Assembly (NCBI GenBank): GCA_021432635.1
Contig: MU270026.1
Span: forward strand, 204,486-268,485
Direction of reading: 5' to 3'
Length of the DNA stretch: 64,000 nt
Source: Thozetella sp. PMI_491
Taxonomy: Eukaryota; Ascomycota; Sordariomycetes; Chaetosphaeriales; Chaetosphaeriaceae
In this document: piece after piece, positions 1 through 11,536 of the stretch
Numbering within the stretch: the first letter of the stretch is position 1
How the letters are laid out: each line of letters starts with the position of its first letter
The notes under the pieces: model-generated
Told to the model about the DNA's origin: nothing
Database searches by the model: none
What the model saw: the letters and a program-made list of their open reading frames with translations, nothing else
Position numbers and translations under genes: made by a program

Positions 1-2735
1 ATAGCTAATACTAAGGTCTCTTGTTATTATTATTTATCTACTCTTACTAGCTTCTCAGCCTTTAAATGCTTAGCTAAGTCTTTTAACTACTTATATATAC
101 CCTAGTTATTACCCTAGTACCTAGGGTAGCTAGTACTTATTAACTACTTTAATACTATAATACTTCTCCTCCTTCTAATAACTAGCTGCCCTAAGCTTTT
201 TCAAGCTTTAATTAGGTAAGTATAGCCTTATTCTGGCTTTTTAAAGGTTAGCTATAATAGCTAGTTAACTAGCTATTATTTTAGGTTAATAACTAGCTTT
301 AATTACCTATATATAGTTAGACTAGTAGAGGCTATATATTATTACTTAGCTTGTTATATAGTAATATAATAATCTTTAGGTTATAAATCTACTGATAAAG
401 ATCTTTAAAGGTTAGCTTATAGATATATTATTATAGATAAACGTCTTACTTAATAAAGACATTTTTAGTCTTTAAGACCTTATAGATCTTATAATAGTAA
501 GGTATGCCTAGCTAGATAAAAATAAAGTAATTGTTATTATAAAAGCTGATTAGTTATAGCTTAAGATTTTTAACTAATAGAATTACTATCTTTGCCTTAT
601 AATATAGTATAATAATAAGTTAAAGATCCTTTTTAAATACTATTATCTGTAATTTATCTAGGTATTCCAACCTAGGTCTTAAATACTTATAAGAAAAAAG
701 TACCTTGTCTTATATATAAGTATAGATAAAATCCTTCTCTTAATTACTAAGTATTTCTTTAATAGCTTTAACTAGTTAATATAAGTAGTTTATACTATTT
801 AAGAGGTAGTTTTTAATATTATTATTACTTATCTCTATCCTAGATATAACCTAAATACTAAAGTTTTAATACCTTTAAATATAATACTAGGCCTACTAGG
901 CTTATATACTTATATATATCTAATAAAGATATATAAAAATAACTCTTTAGTTATTAAATTCCTTATAAATATTAGCCTAAGCCTCTTTATACTTCTCTTT
1001 AGTCTTAGCAAATATAACAAACTTTTAAAGTATTAATACCCCCTTATAATTATAAGTAATTAGCCCTAAAAAGGTTTTATCTAGCTTTTTAATATTTTAG
1101 ATTATATCTTTATTATTAAAATTAAGTAAGACCTAGACTTCTTTATTACTACTGTTAATATTATTATTATTTAAAGTAAAAAGTTGTTTCTACTTTCTTT
1201 TTAACTAGAGAAAAATATTTAAATTAATATAGTAGATATATAGCTATTATTATATATCTAGAAAAGCAGCTCTAAAAGCCTTTTTTATCTATATATTAAA
1301 GTTAGTAATTACTATATTAAGAAGTTAAATCTTATACTAATTAGTTAGTTTTTAAACAGTATTAGCTAGAAATTAAAACCCTTTAAGCCTCTTATTATTA
1401 ATTATGCTAAATATAGTATTAAAAATAGTTTTTAGATAGGTCTAGCTAGTCACTTAAAACAAAGGAAGCTTATAATAGTTAGTATTATAAGTATTATTAA
1501 AACTTATTACCTTAAAAAACTGCTTTTATAGTTATATATAAGAAGGATAGGTCTATATAAGTCCTAATAGATAGTTTAAATTATTATCAGCCTATTTTAT
1601 AATATAGGGAATCTTTTTATTATTAAATAACTTAATTAAAATAATAATAAAGCTATAATTATTAAGCTTTTCCTAGTTGTTTTTTACCCTAGTATTATAA
1701 ATATCTTTCTTAGTTAAAACTAATTTAAGGTACTACTTAGTAATAATTACCTAGATGTTATATACTTAGATATTTATTTATTAACTTATTAACTTAATTA
1801 ACTCTTTAATAAAGTTAATAAGCCTTTTATAAATAGAATATGTAAATAAATTAATATTAAGTATATAATTATATTAAAGGTGCTTTAAGTTAATATATTT
1901 CTAAAGAAGCTATCTGCCTTTCTTAAGGGCTTTAGTAATAACTTTTTACTTATAGTTATACTTCTAAGGCTTTTAATTCTAGAGTTTTTCCCTCTTATTA
2001 GGCTAGGGTGTTTTATAGTGGTTATATTAAAAAGTATATTGTATTACTTAACTATTTTAGGTATAACTATTATATCTACTAATAATAAATCTATTAACTT
2101 TATTAAAAGTATTAACTATATTAAAAAGCTCTTCTATAAAAACAGCTAGTTTATCTAGTATAAGTAGGTTTAAAATCAGAGATATAACTAATTTATTAAA
2201 CTCTAACCCTAATATATAACTACCTTACTTTATTAATAGGCCTAAATATAAAGGTAGGGCTTCCCCTAAAGGGGGGGAGATTAAATCTTAAAGTAGAGAA
2301 TATCCCTATCTCTCCTACTAGTAATAAACTTATTTATATAATTATATAAGGTTAAAGATAAGTTATTAATCTATATTAATTACCTCTTAGACAAGTTTTA
2401 AGGTAGAGGTAAATTAAGCCTAGGATAATATAGCTAAAGTTATAATAGGTAATAACTAGAAAGTAGCTTAATTTTAAAGATAGGTAATTTTAATAGACTT
2501 AGGGCTTAGGATAAAAATATAAATATAATTTTATTTTACTTATTAGGGATATTTAGTAAATCAATCTAGTAGATAGATCTTTAAATCACTCTTAATAGTC
2601 TATAAAGGGTTATTAAACACTTTATTATATAGGTAGGAAATAGTTATAAAGTATTTTAAAAACATAGAAAAAAGGTTTAGTATAGTATTATTATTACTAA
2701 CACTATAGTAGAGACTAACACTAGTTCCTAAGGTA
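1..2735. repeat. AT-rich, RIP-like degraded repeat block
   Basis: The whole stretch is dominated by A and T, very rich in TA steps and almost free of CG, with no usable reading frame on either strand. Composition changes between about 2.7 and 3.2 kb to the near-even base use of the rest of the window. This is the classic look of a transposon relic mutated by repeat-induced point mutation (C to T on both strands). I could not identify the parent element, because stop codons fill all frames. Confidence 0.75.
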
Positions 2736-3047
2736 TTAATGATATCTGACAAACTAAGGGAGCTAGGTATTAGGTTTTAGTGTTATTATTTAGGAGGCGG
2801 CTGTTTTAAATGAGTTATAGTATTAAAGCGTTGCCGCTGTTAGCTTTTGATCGGGCGAATAGGGATAGGTATTAGGTTGTTATTATTATAGTTTAACTAA
2901 AGCTTTTTAAAGAGGTAATAAGACGTGTTTGTATTAGCTTAATTAAAGAAAAACAGCTAAAATAGCTTGGGGTATTTTGGCAGAATTTTAAGTGTGGTAT
3001 ATGTATTAATATTAAAAATTTGGGCCAATAAGAAGCGGTAAAACCGT

Positions 3048-3095
3048 CATGCGTCCGTAAGATCATGCGTCCGTAGCAATTTGTTATGCGTCCCT
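3048..3095 (+). repeat. Three short direct repeats (ATGCGTCC core)
   Basis: Three copies of an ATGCGTCC core, two of them extended to ATGCGTCCGTA, start near 3049, 3065 and 3086. They sit at the edge of the AT-rich block, where subterminal repeats of a DNA transposon would be expected. That role is inference only; no matching inverted terminus was found. Confidence 0.5.
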
Positions 3096-3935
3096 AGTAA
3101 TTCCCTTTATTAATACTGTTGTAATATATTATAAAATAGTTCTTTATTAGTCTATACCACATCAACACTACGATAAAACATAATTATACAGGCCTCCTTT
3201 AACTCACATGTAACCGGTTGCTGCCCGCAGGCATTGGGGCACCCTTGGCCTAAGAGCAAGCCAGCTGGCGACCAGCTGGCGGCAGGCAACGCAACACAAG
3301 TCAAGATCAGGAACGCCTTCTACTCGTACAAGATGTATATACTTTAGACTAGGAACGCCTGGAAGAGGGGGAAGGAACACAAACCCTACGCCTCCTACGC
3401 CTCTACACAAGGGGGAAGGAGAAAACACAATCTAGGGAACGAGATGGAAGAGATAAAGACCCCGGAGGAGAGCGCTCACGAAGCCGCTCTTCTTTTCCCT
3501 CCTTTTTCAGTCAGGGTGTTTTCTAGCTAGGCAGTCCGTTGAATATAACCACCTCATTTGGCTATATATGGCCTAGACAGTAAACTCCTAGGCTTATAGA
3601 TTAAATGCTAAAGGTAGGCATATCGACCCTTTCTAAAAAAGGCTAGAATTTATATTTGGACTAATTGGGGTTGGGGCTAGCAGGGGCTGCGCTGAGTTCG
3701 CCAGGCGGTTCTGGTCGAACGCCCGCAGGACACTACTACAAACTAAAACCCACCCGCAGAGATGCTAAGAGACTGCGTACAGCACAAGGATGCGAAGTAC
3801 AAGTTGACATATTCGCCAAGACCACAGAGACCTTTCAAATGTGAGGAGGGCTATTTTGTGGGAAGCCGATTGGATTTCCTTCAGCCCGGCCCTGGGGGAT
3901 TCTAGAAGAAGCCGAAGGCTTTACCCTTGTGTGCT
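3096..3935. other. Non-coding stretch between AT-rich block and cryptochrome fragment
   Basis: No convincing gene. Mixed composition returns here. A small GC-rich palindromic patch, two CCAGCTGGC units, lies near 3250-3285. Confidence 0.5.
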
Positions 3936-5126
3936 TCATTCCAAACGAAACTCGACGCGGCCGCGGCCGCTCATTTCTCCATCATTGTCATGCCCCCAGG
4001 TTCTCCAGAGCCCGTGGAAGTCACTTCTTCGGCTGCTACTGGCCTCATCTGTCCTGATGACCCGAGCACCCTGGCGGTTGCGTTTCCGCCACTCCAGCTG
4101 GCGCTGCGACCGGGGATCGAGCTCGGAATAGCTGATCGTCCCGACGGCGTTAACACACTGGGGACTCTGATGCAGACCGAGTTGTTCGAGGAGCTTCTTA
4201 GGCGCCATAGCCGGCTGGAAGAGATATTTCAGCTCCACCAGTCCGGCTAGCTCTGGAAGCCATGCGCGGACATATGAGCCGTCCTTGTCGTACTTAAAAG
4301 ATTGGTGCACTGGGTTGGCGACACGGGAATTGCTCCCGCCAGCTTTGTTACCAAAGCCTGCAAAGTACTGCCAGTTCGCCCAATTTGACGCCACATCATA
4401 GTCGACGAGCAATGCTTCGTACATCTCTGCGCCATACGGCCAGTCCATGCCTAAATTCCGGGTAAGGTATGTCGCGACAATCTGGCGAGCCCGATTTGAT
4501 GTATAACCGGTGAAGATCAACTCTCGCTGAGATGCATCGACAAGGCTCATGCCTGTCGTGCCCGCGAAAACCCGTGCCATTGTCTCCGCGATCTTGTCGA
4601 GGTCCTTGATCCGACCTGGTATGACCACGTCTGGGTCGGCGCCCTTGATCCCCCCAAGGCGGAACAGACTGCCCTTTGCCTTGATAGCACAGAGTCGCGT
4701 GTAATCTCGGTATAGTAGTTGAGATCGAAGACTCTCCGTACCCGGGCTCTCCCCCCCCCCGTAGCCTTCGACAGATTCGTACCGGGAATCCAGTCCTTCT
4801 TCGAATTTGATCAGGCGGTGGTGGACTTGCCGAGCGGTGATACAGCCTAGGGCAAGAAAAGCGGACAATTTAGCGCTGAACTTATTCCCAAGCATGTTTC
4901 GGGTCTCTTTATAGTCCTTAAGCTCGCCGGAGAGGATGAGTTGATGTGCCCGCTCCAACGCCGATTCCTCGCCGCCCTCGAACGTATGGGCAATTTCGGC
5001 GCCGGAGAGGGGTCGGCCCACGTTGGGCAGGCAATCCTCAACAGGATCGACCACCGCCTGCTCCAGGCTCTCGATGCTTGCGGGAATCACAAAAGGCTTG
5101 CACTGATCTGGAATGGTCGTGGCGTT
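3936..5126 (-). pseudogene. cry: DASH-type cryptochrome, C-terminal part only
   Basis: Encodes the FAD-binding, helical half of a cryptochrome-DASH (a photolyase-family blue-light flavoprotein). Read from about 5126 downward, the frame enters at a linker (TIPDQCKPF), then shows the family blocks LGCITARQVHH, LLYRDYTRL, FTGYTSNRARQ, DWPYGAEMYE, NWANWQYFAGFG and VRAWLPELAGL, ending at a TGA at 3936-3938. There is no ATG start: the frame runs straight into an A/G homopolymer, so the photolyase N-terminal domain is missing here. That domain lies at 50.3-51.3 kb on the same strand. The C-terminal tail is short, with one SGRGR patch and none of the long RGG tail seen in some fungal relatives. The frame itself has no internal stop, so the break is recent or an assembly effect. 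Confidence 0.85.
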
Positions 5127-5144
5127 AAAAAAAAAAAAAAAAAA

Positions 5145-5174
<30 letters not shown>
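5127..5174. repeat. A18-G30 homopolymer junction
   Basis: Eighteen A followed by thirty G mark exactly where the cryptochrome frame stops being homologous to its family. Such a run may be a sequencing or contig-end artefact rather than real DNA, so the junction here should not be trusted without reads. Confidence 0.85.
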
Positions 5175-5175
<1 letters not shown>

Positions 5176-7492
5176 CGGCGCCTGACCTAGGGGAGGATGG
5201 GGTCTATATTTCCATGGTCTGTTGATTCTCAGCCTTCTCAGGCCATACGCACGACTAGATGGACGATGCTATAAGAAACGAGGCGGCCCCCACGGGCGAA
5301 AGGTCCTCTTTGTGCCGACCTCAAGATGGAGAGAACGATACGAAATTTCTGAATTTCTTTCAAGGACCTTAAAAGTCTACTCTGAGAGGCAACAACTTCT
5401 GGATGTGCCTGTCCCATGTAGATAGAACTGAGCCCGATGCTGCAGTTCTCGAGGCCCAGGGAGTTGCGAGCAACGAGAACCGCGCAAGTTTGAGAGGCGC
5501 TCAAACGTCGTCCAGGGGACCCTGACGCCTGGCGACGCATGTACCTTGAACCTTGCAGAGAAGCTCGAATCATAGTCCCCGAAGCGTGATGTCTCAGTCG
5601 CCATCGCCCTCCTGGCCTGTACAGGTAGGTACGCTGTCATTCGCTCGTAGCTGACCCAACCCACGCGATCATCTTAACGGCGGGCACCAAGAATAGAACT
5701 GGGCAGCGTGCAGGTACTATTCACTTCATAGGGATCCTTAAATCTTTGACGTTGACGTGGGGTATGTCGCTTCTACCTTAGACAGAATTATAACTTGTAT
5801 TTAAGGGGCCACTTCGGTGGTTGCGGTACATTTGTATCTTATACCTTGCAGAGAACCCCGAGTTTCGCCCAGAGGCGCTGATGTCTGGGACGGATGTATT
5901 CGATACTTGGCACAGAACTGCGCTTTTGGCCCCAAAAATGGTTATGTTGGGGAGGGTGGGGCACAGCAGGCCAATGCACTTCCTGTCCCAATTTCCACGC
6001 CTCTGCGCGATAACATGCAAGCCATCATTACATTTGCCGTCACCTGGACGTACCTCTCCGCATGAGCGACCCTAGATCACGGAACTGACGTCCGTGCTCG
6101 CTACTAGCTTGTTGGCTTGCAACCCCCTACGGGAACGTTGCATTTTATTCAGCACCAGCGAGGTGAGGCGACAAACCAGTGAGGCGGCAGACCGGTGAAG
6201 CGGCAGACCAGTGTGCGAGTAGGCGGGTCCTTCCTGCATACCTTCCCAGGCCGAAAAAAAAAGATTCACTTAGCTGCAGTGAAAGAGGGAAGCTAGCAAC
6301 TGGCCGAAATTGTTGATATCGCAGTGATCCAGAACCTACCCTCCTCTTTTTACAATATCAGAAGGCCCTCAGCAGAAGGATGAGGGGCTATTAAAATTAT
6401 ACATTATAGGTGACACATCTTCGTCACCTAGGTGGCTCAAATTACCGTCCAGGTAATTTAGCCGTACTGTTCTCGTTGTAGTAAACCTCAAGCCATCTTA
6501 TGAAGCTGATTGGGATCCTGGAACGTATATTAGGATATTCATTGCCATGGCTCTAGATTTGCGGGAATAATCCGCATGTTAGTGACCATCCTAGCCCTAT
6601 CATAGCGCAAGAGGAGCTGCAATAGATCGATCACGACGCCTTTTCGCTAGAGTACTACCCGTAGACTAGATAGTATGATACTCGCTGTCGTTAGGGATTG
6701 CCACTGCGCACCACTGGAGTATACTGTGATGCTCTCCTCCGATCAACTTATCGCACCCTGGGCTGGAGTCATTATGGATTGGCCTACGAGAGAAAGTCTC
6801 CCTTCTACAACCAGGATTCTTGGAACGACCTCCAAGGGACGTGTTGCAACTGGTCATGAACACTATCTCCGTGGCCACATTATAGGACTGTGTGAAAATT
6901 TAAAACCACTAGTCTCGCCACGGTAGCACGCCGATAGCTGACGAAATGAGACAGCTCCGGCACCAAACTAGTAACAGGCACACATTCAGATTGAGTTATT
7001 GTCGGCATGTATCCTAATTCTTAAGAGACGGCGCGTTTTTCGTTCAACTAAAGTCGTAGCCCCAGGGCGGGCACAGTGCTACGCGTTCGAGGAAATCATG
7101 TCCGCTTCGGGGTTAGGCTAACCATACCATCCGTGGAGCCCGTAGACTATGGCGAAAGTCCCTGATCTCACATAAGCCCTAGCTAAACTAGGCCACATGT
7201 CTACATAACTGCAGTGCAGAGGTCTAGAAAGAGGATGATAGATAAAGCTAGGGGGTGGCTGGATCCACGTACTGCCACAGTGGAGTGGCTGTACAGCAAT
7301 AACTACCTTCCCATACCCAGGTATATACTTAGTTGGTTTTGGCACTGTTTCTGTGTACACCGCTACATCTGCCCACCTTATAAAAAACATTTGGTCTCTA
7401 AAATGATTTCTAGCTAGTTCCCGTCATTTTTCTTCAATTATCCCCAAGCAATCATCACGCACTAGCAAGAACTTTGGGCATAGCATTTCACA
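5175..7492. other. Gene-free stretch with a diverged duplicate segment
   Basis: No gene recognised in 2.3 kb. Two segments, about 5533-5600 and 5820-5892, are similar to each other (shared ACCTTGCAGAGAA and GATGTCT blocks about 35 bases apart), so an old local duplication is likely. Read on the minus strand both give a similar short peptide (a GFSARYK or SFSARFK block), but neither frame is long enough to call a gene. Confidence 0.4.
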
Positions 7493-8116
7493 ATGGCCAG
7501 TGAAGTGCCTGCTACCAGCGAAAGCGTACCATCGAGGCGACCCGTCACCGGCTCTTGCCTCTGTGGCAATATCAAATATGTCGCTTACCTGACGTTGCCG
7601 CACGGTCGCCCTACCAAACTGGCGAATTCGATGCAAATCTCGTACCGATGCAACTGTACTGTCTGTCACAAGACAGGCTTCATGCACATACGGGTAGCGA
7701 GCTCGCCAGACGACTTCGCACTGCTTGCGCCCCTCGACCCGCTGCAGGACCTCGGAGACTTCATGTGTGCCACAAAGGAGTTCCACCTCCTCTTCTGCCG
7801 TACATGTGGCGTTCAGTGCTTCAGATTTGCGGGCAAGGGCGAGGTGGTGGAGGGCGTGCTGCCGGGCGTCGGAGAAGACGGGGCCAAGACGAAATACTGG
7901 CATCCCGTCAAGGAGGGCTGGGCTGAGGGTCGAGAGAATGGGTGCTACCTTACCATCAACGCAGTAACGTTGGATGCTGGGCAAGAAGGTGTGGATTTGC
8001 GAGCGTGGACGGAAAATAAGGCCGTGCTGTACCTAAACAACTTGTCACCAGAACTGGCGGACCTGCCAATTAAGCCAAATTCCTGGGAGAAACCCTTCGA
8101 GGGAGGGTGCTACTAG
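7493..8116 (+). CDS. GFA-domain (CENP-V/GFA superfamily) protein
   Basis: Single-exon gene of 207 residues, ATG at 7493, TAG at 8114-8116. The zinc-binding cysteines of the GFA fold are all visible: C22-x-C24 (GSCLCGNIKY), C53-x-C55-x2-C58 (RCNCTVC) and C102-x2-C105 (FCRTCG). The family is named after glutathione-dependent formaldehyde-activating enzyme, but most fungal members have unknown substrates, so only a small zinc-bound cytosolic fold can be claimed. Length fits the longer fungal branch, which has a C-terminal extension ending here in KPFEGGCY. A TATAAAA-like run lies about 115 bases upstream. No partner gene is obvious nearby. Confidence 0.85.
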   Translation: MASEVPATSESVPSRRPVTGSCLCGNIKYVAYLTLPHGRPTKLANSMQISYRCNCTVCHKTGFMHIRVASSPDDFALLAPLDPLQDLGDFMCATKEFHLLFCRTCGVQCFRFAGKGEVVEGVLPGVGEDGAKTKYWHPVKEGWAEGRENGCYLTINAVTLDAGQEGVDLRAWTENKAVLYLNNLSPELADLPIKPNSWEKPFEGGCY

Positions 8117-9256
8117 GCATCTCACTGGTTGAGGAGACTGCACCTCGAAGGTCGAATAGATGCTATTTGAAGATAGCCCACCTCTACGTCGGACATCGCT
8201 CTTTAGTGCCGATTAAGGACTCCTTAGACTCAACGGGTAAGCTACCCGGTTGTCCCAGAGTCGACTCTGCACAGTTATCGTGTACGCCCCCTACATGAAT
8301 GCCTGCGAGCATTAGATAGGCGCGCTTCACGAACAATGCTAGAAGGGATGTCCAATGCTCTGTACAAAGTAGAACCTCGAATATAATTCCCTAAATTTAG
8401 CCAATGTGAGTTAGTCCAGGAATCTGATGTGTACTTTAAGGCATGACGTAGTCCCTCTATTAGAACGGATGGCTAGGAAAGGGATAAAAGTAGCTAGATG
8501 CATTTCACTTCTATAAAGCTGCTCAGTACTGATTTATAACTTGAGAAAGTTTGTTTCTCGCTAAATGCAATGATGATAGGAACCTGCTAGGCTTTGGTCT
8601 TTACCGGAAGCTTGGCTCCGTCCCCAAAAAGTTGCCTCACGCCCTTTTCTGGGATCCTGCTCTTTCGCCCTCTCCTTGGCTCCGTATGCTACTTTTTTGT
8701 AGACCGAAACCATTTGTTCATAATCGAGAAGATGGTGATTAGAAGCAACATAGATGTAAATGCATCACATAGATCCTTATAATTGTTCCAGTTCTACTGT
8801 ATGCATGAGGATCTCGCGAAGACTATAGGTTGTGCATAGCATACGAAGATTATGCAGAGGCGGGGCATTTGCACAAACAGGTTCCATGCGCCTAAACACC
8901 CCCTGACCCTAGTCTATCCACTCAGCTCCCCAGTCGCGTCTACAAGCGATAACACGTTGATGTCACGCTCCGAATCCCCATGCAGGTGATTGAAATTGCA
9001 CATGCCCGAATGTCTTAGCACACCCGCAGTTAGTAGGCACGTTGCTGCAGCCGCCGCCGTCAATGGCCCGCACCGGCGCTGCAGCCAGGGGGCCATTCTG
9101 CAGCGTGCCTGGCTAACCCAATAGTGCCACGCAACTATCAAGCTCAGAGCGCAGTGACCCGATTCTTGGAGGTGAGATACGGGTTCGGCACGACACCACG
9201 CCTATACCGCCGTATTATTAGCCGGTGCAACAGGCCGACATATAATGTTACCTACC
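8117..9256. other. Intergenic, nothing recognised
   Basis: About 1.1 kb with only short, non-homologous frames. The right end serves as the promoter of the phosphoesterase gene. Confidence 0.5.
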
Positions 9257-9266
9257 TTATATATAG
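9257..9266 (+). promoter_or_regulatory. Probable TATA element of phosphoesterase gene
   Basis: TTATATATAG lies 98 bases before the ATG at 9364, a normal TATA position for a fungal gene with a short leader. Assigned by position and sequence only. Confidence 0.4.
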
Positions 9267-9363
9267 ACGATCGGCGCCCGCCCTGCCGGGGGCGGCCTTC
9301 CGCCGAAGCTCCCAGGCCCGCAAGCTTATCAGCAGCAGCCAGCTTCCAGTCCTCCGGTTCAGC

Positions 9364-10785
9364 ATGCTGTCCGTCAGCGCCGGCGTCGTGGGGCTCCTCG
9401 CCTTCGCCACGCCTTCCGTGCAGCTCGCGACTCCGCGGTTCGCCAACAGCAGCAACAAGCTGTTCGGCCCTCTGCGCTTCAAGCCGGATGGTACCTTCCA
9501 GCTCTCCATATTTGAGGATCTGCATTTTGGCGAGAGTAAGCGCCCCGCCCGCGTACCCGGCGCAGATCCAACGGCTAACAGCTCCGCCCAGATGCGTGGG
9601 ATTCCTGGGGCCCGCAACAGGTAATTATCGTGTTTGTATCTTATAACCACAACCCCGCGCATTCCGCTGACCGTGCCGCAGGACATCAACTCGGTGAAGG
9701 TCCTGAATAAGATCCTCGATGACGAGGCTGGCGTGAACCTCGTCGTCCTTAACGGCGATCTCATCACTGGTGAGAACGCCTACAAGGAGAACGCCACCGC
9801 CTACATCGACCAGATCGTCGGCCCCATTGTCGCCCGCGATCTAACGTGGGCGTCGACGTACGGTAACCACGACAGCGACTACAACATCTCGCGCGAGGAC
9901 ATCCTCAAGCGTGAGCAGAGGTGGCCCAACGCGCGGACGCGCCAGATGGTGTTCGAGCAAAACTCTGGCGTGTCGAACTACTACCTCCCCGTGTATGGCT
10001 CCGACTGCAAGACTAAGTGCGGCACAGGCTGCACGCCCAGCCTACTTCTGTGGTTCTTTGACAGCCGCGGCGGATTTCTGTATCAGCAAAAAGATGCCTC
10101 GGGAAACCGGGTCGGCCAGCCAGATTGGGTTGATCAGAGCGTCGTTGACTGGTTCGTAGCCAAGAACACCGAGCTGACGCAAAAGTACAAGCGCGTGATC
10201 CCTTCCCTGGGCTTCGTGCACATCCCCACCAATGCGTCGCTTGCGCTGCAGGAAAAGGGCGTCGATGCTGAGCGGCAGCCCGGCATCAACGACGACTACT
10301 TACTCGCGCAGCAGGCCCAGGGCTGGTGCGAGGATGGGTCCAACACCTCGGGCTGCAAGTATGGCGGACAGGATATCCCGTTTATGCAGGCCATCACCTC
10401 GACACCCGGACTCATGGCCGTGTTTTCCGGCCACGATCACGGTGATACGTGGTGCTACAAGTGGGATGCCCTGCTTCCTGGCATGAGCGTGAAGGGCAAC
10501 GGTATCAACCTCTGCTTTGGGCAGCACTCGGGTTACGGCGGATATGGCAACTGGATTCGCGGCGCTAGACAGGTGGTGGTAAAAGAGGCTGACCTCAACA
10601 ACTGGATCGTCGATACGTACATCCGCCTCGAGTCCGGCGATGCGGTCGGGGCTGTCACGCTCAACTCGACGTATGGGAAGGACCTGTACCCTGTCACGCC
10701 TGATGACATGACATACTGTCCTACTTGTAATTACTCCATCGTCACCCCCATGCCTGGAACGAAGAAGCAACGGCGCTTACGATGA
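9364..10785 (+). CDS. Secreted calcineurin-like metallophosphoesterase
   Basis: Exons 9364-9535, 9592-9620 and 9682-10785, giving 434 residues. The tiny middle exon restores the family block ENAWDSWGPQQD, which supports both splice pairs. Residues 1-22 look like a signal peptide. Two-metal site motifs are in order: D52-x-H54 (EDLH), GD93, GN129-H130-D131, H247 (FVHIP) and GH318-D-H320-G. This is the fungal branch related to yeast Dcr2 and purple-acid-like phosphatases, so phosphomonoester or diester hydrolysis outside the cell is expected; the substrate is unknown. Extra cysteines (near DCKTKCGTGC) suggest disulphides, consistent with secretion. The next gene downstream is a Zn2Cys6 regulator in the same direction, 750 bases away. 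Confidence 0.9.
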
Positions 10786-11536
10786 AATAGGTTAATAATA
10801 CAGGACTAATGGTAATGATCATATCTTGTAAAGTTCGCTTTATCGCAGCATCTTGGACCAAATAGAAAGTCGACAAGCGCGTATAGATGGGGATGATCTC
10901 CGATACGCAACTAATTTAATCTCTCACATGAGCTTCCTGTGACTCTTTATCCTCTGTGCGTTGCTATCCTGAATTATCGATGCATCGAGAAGGCTTAAAG
11001 TAATGTCAGTTTACCGCTAATCCTACCTGCACCTTGCAAGCCAGGGACCTTGCTAGCATGATACGAGCTGAGAGTAACGTAAAGGGGAGGTATAATGTCC
11101 ATGGAGACAGCTCTTCTGGCATCGCTGCAAGAGGGCGCTGCGAGTGGTGTGGCTAGAACCTGCGAACGTCAGCGCAGGTCTACTTCTCCGTCTGTCGGCG
11201 TTTCTAACTAGGTACCTTAGTCACGACCTCAAAGCATCCTTAAGAGACAGGATGCCAGCCAAACAAGCTAACGCTGTAGGCGAGACCCTAGTTCGTCATA
11301 AGAAAGCAGAGCCACATGGTGGATTGAGTAGTAATCACTACGCGGGGGTGAGCGTCCGAGTCAACTCCGATTGGCCAGATTATCCTATCTCGAAATATGC
11401 GGAATAGCCCGTGGACTTCAATTCCTGCCAACCCAAGTCTTCCTAGATTCTCATTTTCCACCCCTGCACCACGCAGGCTAGTTGGTTCGCTCACTTTACA
11501 CTGCCTCCGTTCCCACCTTAAATCTGCACTGCATAG
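10786..11536. other. Intergenic, nothing recognised
   Basis: Terminator region of the phosphoesterase gene and promoter of the Zn-cluster regulator. No coding or RNA signal seen. Confidence 0.5.

Noticed and set aside
9252-9767. 171-residue minus-strand frame
   Set aside because: Antisense shadow of the phosphoesterase exons.
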